DNA of 64,000 bases from Bimuria novae-zelandiae CBS 107.79 (lineage: Eukaryota > Ascomycota > Dothideomycetes > Pleosporales > Didymosphaeriaceae), in the NCBI GenBank assembly GCA_010015655.1, contig ML976656.1, positions 1,654,856-1,718,855 on the forward strand, in the 5' to 3' direction. Shown piece after piece: positions 32,990 through 45,687 of this stretch; positions within the stretch are counted from its first letter, which is position 1, and every line of letters begins with the position of its first letter. Under the pieces are notes generated by a model. It had not been told where the DNA came from and ran no database searches. It was given only the letters and a program-made list of their open reading frames with translations. Both the position numbers and the translations under genes were made by a program.

Positions 32990-33385
32990 TACCCTGTCCT
33001 GGAAGGTTGAGCAGGTTGAGGGACTCCAGATCGCGGTGCAGACCGAGCTCAGATGAAAGGGAAACTTGTTTAAATAGCAATGTGATCGAGCTCGCAGCGC
33101 CCCTACATTGTGAAGGGATTTGCGGAAAGTACTACGATGTACTCCCATGATGCTGAAGAAGCCATGTTGCAACACAAAGGCAACTGCGATGGCTGACATT
33201 GTGAGGTCCGTTTCATGATCAATCGAGTTTGCAGTTGGCTTAGATGAATGCCAGAAACGTTATTAGAATTGGAAAGAATATACGTATAGTAACCAAGTAA
33301 CGTATGTAGATAGATGAAACGTATTAAGTCTGGAGCAAGAAGACCCGCATCTCGTTGACAGAGCACACTTCACACGTAAGGAAAC
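32990..33385. other. Intergenic region
   Basis: Between the 5' end of the zincin pseudogene and the 3' end of the aminopeptidase gene (both minus strand). An open but domainless extension of the pseudogene frame reaches 33199. No separate gene is supported. Confidence 0.35.
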
Positions 33386-36300
33386 TCACCGTTCCGGGTA
33401 GTCGATCCCTCGAAGTTCTTCGCCTCCAGGACGATACATAGCACTCCCCATCTTTATGGTCCCTTCTGAACGGTGCTGGGCAATATAGTTTTGCGTGTGT
33501 GGCCGTCCAGTAACTAGGTCAAACTGGCTCGCGTAATTTTGTTGCAGACGCTCTCTAAGTGAATTATCAGCCTCCATGCGTGACCTCGGCGCGCTTCCCG
33601 TCGACCGTCTGCGCTTCAAATCATGCTCCTGCATCATGCGAACAAGGAAACGCTGCTCCTGTGTTCTGGGAACGACCGGGGCGATAAGCCTCCTCAGGGC
33701 CGCGGATTCGTCCCTGTATCTGTTCTCGTCCGCTGGACCATGGTGTGGAGTGGGAAGTGACGGTCGTGCTTCAGAGTTTCGTAAGTATTCAGTTGATGCT
33801 GTGTGGTGGTCTCGCTCAGCAGGACGCGTGACCACCGCAGAGTGGAGATCGGAACAGACTCTTGATTCCCTGGATCCGGGTATGCGAGCTGTCGTTTCAC
33901 GGAGCCCAGGAGGGAGGGAGGGATCCGGTAGATAGGCTGGAGAAGCATAGTAGTGGCCCGGGGACGGGATGTCAAAGTTCGCGTGCTTCGCGGGCGGGTC
34001 CTGCTGAGATGATCTGAGTTCAGCGGTCCTACGTTCGTGTGGAAGACTTGCAAAGTGCATCCTCTGCGAGTGCACCGTTCTGTGATCTTGAGATAGCGGT
34101 AACGCAGGCTTGGAATTGAAGCACCTAGTATCCAGATAAGGGGCCCCATCTAGCTCATCATGGCGAGCCGAAAGTTGTGGCGGATACGTAGTAGGATACG
34201 TGTCAAATGTTACAGAGCGTCGCTGTGGTCGTATTTCCGGCATGTGTGCCATTTTGTTTTGCATCCTGCTGCGGGGCTCGTTCTCCGCACCACGCTGATA
34301 GATCGACGGAGCTGGTTCTGGTAGGTTGAACGTCTTCGATTGCGCTTCAGGGATCGTGCGACCAACACTTCCGGAGTCATGAACATAAAGGTTTTGGATT
34401 TGCGATTTCCCGTAGCCTTCATGATACGTAGACATTTGTTCGGGACGTATCATAACAGGCTCCACGTAAGATCGACCTGTACGTTCAATGGCTTGTAGCT
34501 CATTGGCTTCCCGGTTGGGTGAGATGCGCGAGACTTGCTCCATCTTGGGGGCCCTCTTCATCGGGGAAACTCGAGGCTTGTTTGGCGACGGACCAGCAAC
34601 TCGAGTGTTTTCCAAGCTTCTACGAACATCACCTTGGGGCTCAAAGTGGCTGCTCTCGGGCCCAGGCGAGGTGCTTGGCGAAGCTCTCATAGATCCGCTT
34701 AGAGTCTTCCTCAAGCGGTCAACCGTCTCAGAGAGAACCAGGCAGTGCTGGCACTTTGGCTTCGCAGTTTTCGTCACACCAGTAATGGGATTCGGAGAAA
34801 GAGTCCGTTGTTTAGAGCCGCCCTGCCAGCCCATGAAGATGTGTTCGGTTTCCAGAGAGGGAATGCCGCAAAGCGGAAGCTGTTCCTTCACAGGCGTAGT
34901 TAGAGCAGGTCCCTTAGTTGTCCGTGATAACTCTTTATCATCGGAACCAGTAGGTGGAACTCGGCCCTGCGACTCTCGGAAAAGCCAGTGGATCTGAAAA
35001 GCAGACTTCTCATCCGGACTTGATCTTGCCGAAGGCCTCGTAGGTTCTGTTGCCGCTCTGGTGATGGGCTTCAGAATCTGTTCCGCTGCACGTTTTGGGA
35101 TCCCGGGCGCACGACGAAGCGGCTCCTCTACCGTCTCATCTCGTTTCTCCTTCGGTCTCGATATAGAGGGGGTTGCCTGATTCCTGATGATAGCGAACAT
35201 GGCATCGCCCTTGGGCGCAGTGGTAAGATTTTCATAGCCTTTCGACGTAATGAGAAGGTCGTCTTCAATGCGCACGCCTCCTACGGGGAAGTATCGATAC
35301 AGCACCTCGGTATTGATGTACTTGGAATGCACCGGCGATGGGAGATAGAAGTAGTTCAGCACATAGGCCGAGAAGTAGCTTAACCAGGTCAATGCATTGC
35401 ATGCTAAAAACACGAGCGAAAGACTTACATTCCGGGCTCTACCGTGACCACCATTCCCTCTTCCAGATGGGGGCTCTCCGGATGCGTCGGACTCATACAC
35501 AAGTCCTTGTCGTAGACAGGTAAATGGAAGTCTTCTGGATACAACGACGGGACCTGAAACTTTTGTGAGCCTCCTCATCGACGATTCACGGGAAGATCTA
35601 TTTACCTTTTCGTATTTCGGGTGCTTGTACAAACTCATCAGCTCCCGCTGTCCGACATCATGTACTTCCAAACCTATATGATGGCCCAGGCCATGCGGAA
35701 AGAAAGCCTTGCTAGTACCAGCCTTGTAGATCTCCTCCCGTGTGCCATTGTGAAGAATACCAAGCTTCAACAAACCATCAATGGCAATCTGGTGCGCCAA
35801 AATATGAAGGTCCAGGTACCGTACACCCGGCGCTAATTTCTTTATGCACTCCTCTTGCATCCGTTCAACGAGCTTGTAGATGTTCTCAGCCTCTTTGGAC
35901 GGCCAGGAACCAGAAAGCGGAAATGTGCGTGTAATGTCAGATGCGTAGAGATCGAACTCGCAACCAGCGTCCAAGCACATTAGCTGGCGGTCGCCAAAAT
36001 CCTCATTGTTGGCATCGTAATGCAACGTCCCAGCATTCGGTCCAGATGCTGCAATGGGATCGTATGCTTGCTGCTTCGCCTGGTTTGAGATACACACGTT
36101 AAGAAACAGTCCTTCAACTTGCGCCTCGTTCGAAAACTTGGTGATGTTGGCAAGGATATACTTGTGTGCTTTTGACGAGATGTCATTGGCTTTCTTGATC
36201 AACTTGATCTCGTGTTCATCTTTGATCATGCGACACAAATTCATTGCGGGTTGCAAAGATGTGTAGTCCACAGGTAAAGGGAATCGTAAATGCGGCCCTT

Positions 36301-36863
36301 GCTCCTTGTGCACGACATAAAGACGCTGAGCGCCATCATATCGGTAGTGTAGAAACCAGTCCTGGATCCAAGGCTCCAGCTGATCCGTGTAAAAGACCTC
36401 GTCAATATCGTACTTGTCCAACGCCTCAGCAGGGGTCGAGCCTCGGCCATTCCAAAAGACGCGGTCCGGATTCACCCTTGGAATGAAGAGAGAGAGGATA
36501 TCTCGCTTGATGTCGTAGGTTAAATGACAGCTTGCCTCATTGCAGCCGCTCAGGTAGTAAAAGTACCGGCGCTGGCGAAAGGGCGCCGGCATATCGCTAT
36601 CCTCATTGAGCCTTGCTGGTGCACCAGGCAGGTAGATCAAGCCTTTTGCCACATCCAGGCGGTCACGCACCCGCCGTGCATGTTGTTTCGCTGCAGCGCG
36701 TCAGCTTCAGTTCCATTCACACCGCGTGGAGATAGCGCAACTCACCCGGATACTTCTCCAATGGCCCCTCGGCTTCAACATGCACCCATATGTCCGCTTT
36801 CTTGATCCCGTGCAGCCGCTCCGCAAGCTTCATGGCATCAACATTCCGTGCTAAGTCATCCAT
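33386..36863 (-). CDS. Xaa-Pro aminopeptidase (M24B) with long C-terminal extension
   Basis: A metal-dependent aminopeptidase P/prolidase-type enzyme removing N-terminal residues before proline, of the fungal PEPP type. Four exons: 36746-36863, 35606-36690, 35429-35553 and 33386-35378, giving 3321 bp and 1106 aa. Introns are 36691-36745 (GTGAGT/GCAG), 35554-35605 (GTAAAT/TCAG) and 35379-35428 (GTAAGT/TAAG). The splices restore EKYPAKQHARRV, EKVPSLYPEDFHLPV and VEPGIYFSAYVLN. Metal-binding residues of the pita-bread fold are present: LMCLDAGCEFDLYASDITRTF (two Asp), FFPHGLGHHIGLEVHD (His), the Glu of VTVEPGIYF and the Glu of GGVRIEDD. The catalytic part ends near residue 510. About 590 residues of Pro/Ser/Arg-rich, probably disordered sequence follow, with a Cys pair in KPKCQHCLVLSETVDRL. 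Intron readthrough fused these parts in a simple frame, and a second gene in the tail is possible. A GTGAGT right after the last codons hints at one more exon. Confidence 0.85.
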
Positions 36864-37690
36864 CCTTAAGGTAAACGCCTCGAGCCTGCGAAGCACGCTG
36901 CAAAGTCAAGCAGCTAGAGAATTAACTGAGGCGCGCAACGCAGACAGCAGTGCGCTATGCTTAAAGTCCAGCTTCCGGTGAAGGACACGCCGCACAGACG
37001 GGACGCTAAAGTGGCACCTGCAGAGCTCTCCGGTCAAGAACCTCCGCTAACGCGATCCTCACCCTATTGCATTTTTTTGGCCCCGGATTAACAGGCGAAT
37101 AAGCGAAAGTACACCGGAACAAGGAGGTTGAGACGGCTTCGCGATGCGAAATGAGGAGGTGAGAATGAGGGTGAGGATTGGGGGCGGCCGGTCGCCTGGT
37201 GTTGCTGATGGGTGCTCGCCTTGACCCCGCCCGTCCCACAGGACAACCGCAGCGTGACTCGTATGTGACACCACGAGGATACACTCAGCTTGAATTTTCT
37301 TACAGCTTGCAGCTTTTTGCCTTTAAGCTGCAGCCGTGCGACACTGACGACTGACCTTCGTGGATGTCTCGTGTGGTGGATGTCTCGTGTGCGCAATGTC
37401 AGAGACGAAGTGGCGCGCGCGCTGATTGGCTGACTCGCGCACTCACCGGTTCTCTGCGGGGAGGCGACGGTAATGATGCGGGACCGGAAGCAAGCTGTCC
37501 TGTTCGTCAATAAAATGAAGTGGCAGAGTGAATACCGGTTTTCTTCTATCTGGGGAACTTACTGCATCGTCACTATGAGGCGTGAAAGCATCTTAGTTGG
37601 GCTCCACCAGCGTTTTGGACGCCAATTGCCTTTAAAAAAGTCTCGTACTATATATCTTCTACGCTTGAAAAACACGAACGTAAGGCAGTA
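36864..37690. promoter_or_regulatory. Upstream region of the aminopeptidase gene
   Basis: GC-normal DNA before the AT-rich block. A CTTTGCAG at about 36898 on the minus strand could be an acceptor for an untranslated or short first exon. Overlapping short frames have no domain. GC content drops sharply after 37.68 kb. Confidence 0.35.
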
Positions 37691-37947
37691 AGTAGGAATA
37701 ATTAATTTAATAAAAATCAGTATTAAGGTATTAAAAAAGGGTGTGAAAAAATAGAACTATAATTTATAACGTACCTGACAAGCCAGCGGCGCAGGCAAGC
37801 GAGTAGCACACCCCACCAACTTTTTATAACTCGTTACCTATTAACCACAATAGCTTAACTAATTACTATTTAATCACCCTATAATAAAGCCAATATATCC
37901 CTAACTATCCTAGCTATTAATTATAATTAAATCTAAAGTAGAAGCTA

Positions 37948-38506
37948 ACGTACTCTACAGGCGAGTGTCCGAAAATGCCAAGACCCCACTAAAATCTATA
38001 CTCTACACGATAGTATAGAACGCGCATAAATAGTTATAAAAAATTATTATAAACTAATCTACTTAGAATTTACTTTTACTTCTTTTTTATACGTGCGCGA
38101 ATTATACCTAGCTATACTATAGTATTTATAGTGCTATTAAGTTAATTTACTTTTATTAGCGCGTACCTTTTTTTTCTTATTACTACGCGCTATAAAGTCT
38201 TTTAAAATGGCTAGCTACTAGCCTTCTTTAGCTATAAAAACTTCTTCTTACTATAGTTACTTATTTTTTTATATTTTTTATTACGTGGCGGCCTTATTAG
38301 TAGCTTAAAGCTTAATAATTTATTTTTACGCTAATACTAGCTTATACGCTACTACTATTACACCTTTTACTATTTTTTAAAAGCCTTAACTATACTTATT
38401 AAGGAATTATTTAGGTACTTTTAAATTCTCTCTATTATTAGTGTTAATTACGATCTAAATTCTAAAGTGTTATTAGGCGTCTATAACTACTATAGGCTAC
38501 TATTAG

Positions 38507-38605
<99 letters not shown>

Positions 38606-39864
38606 GTAGTAGTAGTAGTAGTAGTAGGTAGATGTTAAGTTTTAATATTATTATTTTAAAGCTAAGGAGAATAAGGCTAGCGCTTTAAAAGCCTTCTTAA
38701 ATATTATTTTAAGTTAATATAGCCTTAAACGTCGTAATAAAATAAGGTAGGAACTTAATTTTAGTAATATATATAATATAGTTATATATTAGATCCTTAG
38801 CTTAGCGTCTATACGCCTTCTTTAATAGGGAAAAATACCTTATATCTAGTAGCTATAGGAGGTGCGACAAATATAGAGATATATAAAACATAGTAATCTT
38901 ATTATTTTTATAGTATTACTAAAATTTAAGCAAGTTATAGCTCTTGTAGCTATTAATAATAAGTAGCAAATAACTATTAATAGTATACTCTTTTATATAT
39001 ACATTAAAGTGCTTTAGCTACTATATATTAAGCTTATTTATTATTTAGCTATTCTTAGAGACTATAAAAATCTAGTTATAAGGTAGATCCTTCTCTTAGT
39101 ACTAGGCAAAGAGGTAGTACTTGCCCTAAAAATAGTAAAGGATAGAATTGCCTAACCTATCGTATTAACGCCCTAGATAACTAAAGTCTACTTTTAATTA
39201 CCTTATTACACGCTTTTTAGCTTACTTTAATACTTAAAGACTATAATAATTACTTTTATTAATATTATGCTTATTATAAAGTTAGTTTTATTAAAGTTAT
39301 AGATATCTTTATCTAGGATACTATACTTGGCTTTAGTATTTTTTATAATCTAGAACTAGTCTTATATAACCTTAAGATCTTTATAGAGGGCTATTTTATA
39401 ATTATACTTTTAATTAAACTTAACTTAGAGTTTTAACTAGCGCTTTATAAAATTTATAGCCTAGTTTTAACTAATAGGCTTATAGCGCTACTTAGCTAAT
39501 AAAGAATTAATTATATCTTTTATAATAATAAGCTAGGGCGGAAATTTTCGCGCGTTTAGGTTAAATATATACTAAATAAATACCTACTCCTCTATTAAAA
39601 GGAGATTTATAGAGTTAGGTGTAAAATTAGGTTAAAAGGTTACTTTAGCGCGTCTTTGCCTTATTACTTTTTTTAAAGCGCTATAAATTACTATACCACG
39701 CAAAATTAAAAGTATTATATTTTATTTAATAGTGTAAAGCATAAGCTATAATTAAGTTTCTTTTTTATAACTAGTTAGTTAGTTAAGACATCGCGTTATA
39801 ATATAGGAAATAGTACGTTTTAGTATGGTCTTGGCGTTTTCGGACACTCGCTTGTGGAGTACGT
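37948..39864. mobile_element. Degraded DNA transposon with 48-bp inverted repeats
   Basis: Inverted repeats at 37948-37995 and 39817-39864 (core GCGAGTGTCCGAAAA, GCCAAGACC) are flanked by TA on each side (37946-37947 and 39865-39866). Length is 1917 bp. This is the structure of a Tc1/mariner/pogo-class element. The interior is too RIP-mutated for me to read a transposase. It holds the long CTA/TAG triplet tract. Confidence 0.7.
38507..38628. repeat. (CTA)n followed by (TAG)n triplet tract
   Basis: About 97 bp of uninterrupted CTA repeats run directly into about 25 bp of TAG repeats. The two arms are complementary, so the junction can fold into a hairpin. Confidence 0.95.
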
Positions 39865-39929
39865 TATATTATTATAACGTATAAAGTTCTTAAAACTACG
39901 CTCTATTGCTAACGCGCTAGCATTACTAC

Positions 39930-41270
39930 GCAATATAATTATAAGTTTAAATTAAAAAAGCTTATAAAGAGGGAAGAAGAGGTAATTATTAGGTATATAT
40001 ATAACCTAGATTCGCGAGGATTTCCGCTCGCACTAGGTACTATGCAAGATACGGCGAATAAGCTACTTACTAAGTAAGGCGCTGGTAAGATTAGTAAGAA
40101 GTGGTTACGCAACTCTAATAAGTAAATAGATAGCTTTACTATACGATTAAATTAGTTATATAATTAATAGAGAGTTTTATATATAGATTCTAAAGCTATT
40201 ATAGCCTGATTTAACCTTATAGCGCGGACGAAAGCTACTTATAGTATTTATAATTAAGATATTAATAACTTTAATAAAACTAGCTTTATAATAGGCAAGA
40301 TATTAGCTTAGCTTATTATTATAAGCTTAAAGAGATATGGTAGACTACAAGCTATTTAATTAAGTAATTATAAGTAAGTTATATTAATTTAAGAAATTAA
40401 TACTACTACTAACTAGGTAATTTTATCCTTTATTATTTTACTAGCTAGTATTGCCTTTCTACTTAGTACCAGGATAATAATATACTACGCGACTAGATTT
40501 TCGCTATTAGTAATAATAGCTAAACTACTAATACGCCTAAAGTAAAGTACCTAAAGTACTTTATTAAGTATATATATAAGATATAAAGTAGGTAGTTATT
40601 AGCTACTTATACTTAATAGCTATAAGAACTATAACCCACTCGAATTCTAGTAGCTTTATAAAAAGGATAATATCTATACTTTTTATCTACTACTATATTT
40701 ATTATACCTTTTATAGCTACTTAATATTAATTACTTTTTACTGTTAAAGTACGCGTATAGCTATCTAATTAAAAGCCTAATACGCGACTCAATTAATTAT
40801 ATTATTAAACTAAAGTTTTTACTAGCTTTTTATATAGCTTATAAGTAATTAATTATAAAAAAAATATATGCGTGAGCTTTTAAAGCGCTAGACTAGCTCT
40901 ATATAACCTAGAGGTAGTAATATTAAAGTTTAATATAAAACTTTATATACTAACGTCGCCTACGCTAGAGGTTACTTTATAAAAAGCTAAAATACTAAGT
41001 AATGCACGTAAGATAAAGGCTTAATTAATATTAATTTATAATAAAATTTAAAGGTATAGAAGCTTATTACCTACTACTATTTTTATAGCGCTAAATTAGA
41101 AAACAAAAGGACGCTAAAATAATAGCGTATAAAGCAATACTTATACGTAAGCGAATTATGAAGCTTACGAAGGTGAACAAGGCTACTATAACGCGTAAAA
41201 AGAAAAAAAGAAAGCAGGTATAATAATAAAACACCTTAATAAAAATAAGAGTAAAGTTTATTAATACTTA
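39930..41270 (+). pseudogene. RIP-destroyed Fot1/pogo-type transposase
   Basis: Plus-strand translation with many TAG/TAA stops retains the order of a Fot1-like transposase: VIIRYIYNLDSRGFPLALG (second DNA-binding domain), then KKWLRNSNK, NFNKTSFIIGKI (degraded NFDEAGFMMG), and LIRDSINYIIKLKFLLAF near the C-terminus. It is not the same family member as the intact copy at 11.4-13.5 kb. Ends of the element could not be fixed. The element at 37948-39864 lies immediately to its left and may have inserted into it. Confidence 0.65.
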
Positions 41271-41964
41271 AAAGGTTATTGAGTAGTAGCTGGACAGGAA
41301 AATGCGATAAGGTAGGACGCGACTAGGTACTAATTAGTAGGCTGTAAAAAAGCGCCCTGACTACGGGCGACTCAGTCTATCCACAGTACTAAGGCGATCC
41401 CTTAGAGAGGGAAGAGAAGGGCTGCGGCGAGGGAAGTAGATAGGCGGAAGGCCCGGATAGCGCCGGTCTAAAGCGGACTAGGGCCGTCGAGGGCCCTCGA
41501 CCTACGACTCGTGACATAGGCTTTAATACGCTATAGCTACTATAATATGACTAATTATAATTTATAAATATATAAGATAGATACTATAACTACTATTTAA
41601 TTTATAATACTACCTTCATTCTATTATCTTATTATATTATTAAGATAGGTTATTATAAAAACATAAACGATTAGTGGGATACGCTGCTCGCTTGCCTACA
41701 CTACCCGCTTATTAGGTAAAATAATAAATATAAATATAAAAGCTTTTTACCTTTACTCTTTTTACTATTTGTTTATATTTTATTTATACCTTATATTTTT
41801 TTACCTTTAATTATAACTTTAACTATATAATTATACTACTTTACTAATTAATAATAGTAGTTGACAATATTTTTATACGGCTATTTAAACTAAAACTTTT
41901 TAATTAAAAATTTTACCTTAATACCTAACATAAGCTTAAACATTTTTTTAGTAATAAAGAAAAT

Positions 41965-42206
41965 TGTTGGCTTCAAACCTGCGCAACACTGCTACGGCTT
42001 TCACCGCCATGTAGTTTGCCTACGGTTTATTACGCAGTTTGCCTATGGTTTGTTGCGCTAGTCCTGATTAGGCTAGCAGGGAACAAACCACGCTTAATAA
42101 ATACTTCTTACAACAGCCCACCACAATAGATCTGCAATTAAGAATTAAATCAATACCACATCGTTGCAACGAAGTCTTGATCCAACAGCCTATTGCCGTA
42201 TCAACA
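41965..42206 (+). repeat. Solo LTR of the Copia family
   Basis: 242 bp, reverse orientation to the LTRs at 25.3 and 30.9 kb and nearly identical to them. Flanked by AAAAT at 41960-41964 and 42207-42211, a perfect 5-bp target duplication. So it is the product of LTR-LTR recombination that deleted a full element here. It is less mutated than the AT-rich DNA around it. Confidence 0.92.
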
Positions 42207-43180
42207 AAAATAAAGCGCGTATATTAAATTTTATGGATATAATATATATAGTAATAAGCATATAAAGTTAGCTCGTAAGGCTATTATATATAGTCTTATT
42301 AACCTACTATATATATTACTATATCTATAAAGAAATGTTTTTAATATCAGTAGGTATTGAATGGGCTATACTAAGCCAAGCATATCGCGATATGATAGGG
42401 CTAGATAGTTGTACGATGGTACGGGTGAGAAAAGGGTCTGGTATTCAAGTCTTGTCTGTCTATTCTACGTACGGAGGAAAGGGGGTTATAAGGATTGATG
42501 CTCGCGCACGGTGACTATGGTCTGTGCCTTTGCCTGTGCGGTATTACATAACCATTGTCACCTATCTTACGACATCGCATTAGGTAGCTGCCCGTACTGC
42601 GTACGGACAGTAGGTATAAATAAATACTACAGAGAAAAATCTATACTTAAAAACTTTATTTAAAAAATTTATTATTACTTTAAATAGCATAAAATAGAGT
42701 CATATAATAATTTAAAATATATAATAAAGTTTTTAACCTAGTTTCTTTAGAAGTATAATCGCGGTATACAGTTTAGACAATATATACCCTACTATATAAT
42801 TATTAAAAAAAAATGTAAGTTAATATTTTTATTAGGATTTATAATTAGCACTATTTAAGTAGGCTCTAGGGTGCCTATAGGTTTTATAATAATTAATAGT
42901 AATTTAGTATAGAGAAAGTCACGTAATTACTTAACTTACTTAACTCGAGTAGATCGAGTAGAAGTATAAGACTATAATACTTACTTACTATACTTACCTT
43001 AAGTATTTTAAGTAGGCTAAGTATATAGAAGCGCGAAGATAAGCTCTTATCTTCGTATATAATCTATTTACTAATCTATTATTTAGAATTAACTTAGGCT
43101 CTTATTAATTTAAGTATAATAAATATTACCTTTAATACTAACCCCTTTATTAATACGCGCAAGCTACTAATATCCGTTTT

Positions 43181-45687
43181 CTGCCTATAGTACTCCTGCC
43201 CGAGAACTAACCCTAGACACCTTTGGGACCAGCTACCTTGAAGGGCTTAACAGTCTCTTATCGACTACCGTACGTGACACGCAGATATTGGTATCACCAA
43301 TCGCATCCGAAATTTTTATGAAGTACGTCTGACGTGCGTCCGATGTGCGTCCGATGCCCAATGATGGCGCAGTTCTCTGACGGACTGGTAAGCAATAAAT
43401 GAAGATGGATTTAATGGTCACACTAAGCTTCAAGTCTGGCTGTCAGCAACAGGGCTAAATGCGTTGCCAATATACACTTTTAATAGTCCTGGGTCTCTTC
43501 AAAGATTCGATCGATCTCACTTCTTGTTGCATTACTTGGTATACTGGTGAGCTTCCCAGGTCTTGAACAGTTTACTTCAGCATTGTTTTCCAAAAACAAA
43601 ATAATTACACCGGAACATACTTTAGATCAAGCGCAGTAGTACTTAACAAGCCAAACCTTTTCAATAGGCACATTCAAGAGCACGTGGCTTCTAACAACCT
43701 TATAAGCTTGCGAAGCTCTGAAGTTCGATCGAGAAGACGCCAAGAAAGTCCAAACATCGTGTACTACGTTTGAGGCCCTACCATGTTCCCACGTGAACCT
43801 GACGAGATGCTGACACCATGCAATACGCTCAAAAAGACCATGTACTACCCACTTGCACAAAAACCTCTAACTAACTATGAATCTATAATACTCATATCAA
43901 CCACAACCCAGGCATCAGTTACAGTCCTCCCAGTATTGCCCTTCCCCATCAGTATACTTATACAGTTGTTCTCTGTTCGGACATCAAGGCCAAAATACAA
44001 AGGCCACATCTTCCCAATATCGATCCCGTACACATCTAACGTGCCCATATATGTGCCTACATATGTAGTGCCCACGCCAGAAGCCTACGGCTAAAACCTA
44101 GACACAATGGAGAAAAATCAGGGATTATTCCATTCCCACTCGATGCCAACAACCCCCCTTCATAAGCACCTCACCAATTACGCAAGTACTACCGTAGGTC
44201 GGGTCGTCACGGTGGATGTCCCAGTGTAAACCTGGTAGCGTACGTTCTTATAAAATCCGGTATCCACCTCAGAGCCAATTGCATGCATAACAACAATGCC
44301 AACCCTCTATAACAATCGTCTATGCACTAAAGCTCGACACGAGCCAGAACAAGCAAAACCTAGATCTCGCAGAATTTGTTTACCTCCGAAAATTCTGCAC
44401 TGCGTAGAAGAAACCATCATCGGCATGCACGCGGGTGCCCCTATATTGTCCAAACAGGAAACTAAACTATCTCTCACGCACACTACCTATGCGAATGAAC
44501 CTTCAATCTCCTTCCCCTCTAACGCTATAACACAAATCCCGCCAAGGCCTCCAAAAACGACGTTGTGAGTCGTGACAGACGCAATCCGCTGCTCTGTTAG
44601 TAAGAAAGAAACCCCACTGAGAGCTAAAATATAGTATACCAAACACATTCAAGTATATAACAATTAAGCCCGAGGGAACTCGCAGGGGCACACGAACCCT
44701 GCTAACTGACAAGACAATTCCTCGCTCTGCTCTATAACTGCTGCACCCTACATACTATATTCTCTTAATTATTCTGTCCGACCGGGAAGTCCATCTCCCG
44801 TCTCCAAACCACTACCCCAACGCGATGCGGTTCAAACCACACCGTTGTAAGCTACGCCAGATGACCTTTCTCCCCCTTCTTCCTAAGAGCCTGCACAATG
44901 GTGTAAAATTGCGTCGACTCCGCGTGCCGTGCGAAGAAGCTGCGAGCCGTGCCCGTTTCCCAGCGCAGACACAGCCCCGGAACTAAATGCGGTACTTCCA
45001 CCGCGTTGAGCAACTAGAAAATTTTACTCTCAGTAGCTCAAGAGTCTGCTCCTCGCCGCGGCATACGTATGAGACGAATCTAGGATACTATAGTGTTTAC
45101 CAGAAGCATGTAGGGTAGAGCAATTGTATTGTAGTTCGACAAGATATACCATGCTAGGATGCTGCGCGAAGGTTTTACAGTCTCATTTCCACGGCGAGGT
45201 CGTTGCCTGTTATGTTTGGAAGGCGACATTTCCCTTTGAACCAATTCCACCTCGTCCTCCACCATGGGTTGGAACCCCAGCTTGCTGCAGAGGGAAAACT
45301 AAGAGACTGACCCATTGTACAGCTCGACATGCATCACGTTGCGACATTATTTGGCAAAACAATAAAGGACGTTGAAAGGATCACCGAAAAATCTTGATAT
45401 TACCCCCAATCTCCCTTCTGCCTAGGTTTACCACACAATCCAAACATTACCATCCTCTTCCACTAGCAACCAAAGGTATCCGATATCCATCCATTCCACC
45501 ATCCATGTATCCACCATGTTTCCCGACCCTTATCCAAGGAGTGTATGCCACTAATCTAAAGGAGTGTCGTGCCATTGTCATGCCATTAAAGTCGTCAAAG
45601 GGTCGTGTTATCTATATCCGGTATTGCACCGCACAAGGAGTGTCATAGAAAAGTAAAAATTATACAGTTAAGAAGCGAAGAAGCTGC
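43181..45687. other. GC-normal region without a defined gene
   Basis: Several protein-like short frames exist, mainly on the minus strand: 43875-44093 (TTYVGTYMGTLDVYGIDIGK) preceded by a TAG acceptor-like site, 44188-44290, and 44852-45009 (VPHLVPGLCLRWETGTARSF) preceded by a TTTTCTAG acceptor-like site. I could not chain them into one gene. Exons of an unrecognised minus-strand gene, or a broken one, are possible. Confidence 0.3.

Larger units (their letters stand above)
37691..43180. other. Second RIP-type AT-rich transposon block
   Basis: About 5.5 kb of TpA-rich DNA with no long open frame. It contains the TA-flanked element at 37948-39864, the Fot1/pogo relic at 39.9-41.3 kb and a solo LTR at 41965-42206. 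GC-normal islets at 41.35-41.52 and 42.34-42.60 kb have no identifiable content; the second contains a near-palindrome TACGTACGG...CCGTACTGCGTACGG. Confidence 0.6.

Noticed and set aside
44852..45009. Minus-strand exon-like fragment as a gene of its own
   Set aside because: No start codon and no convincing upstream exon, so it is reported only as a possible exon.
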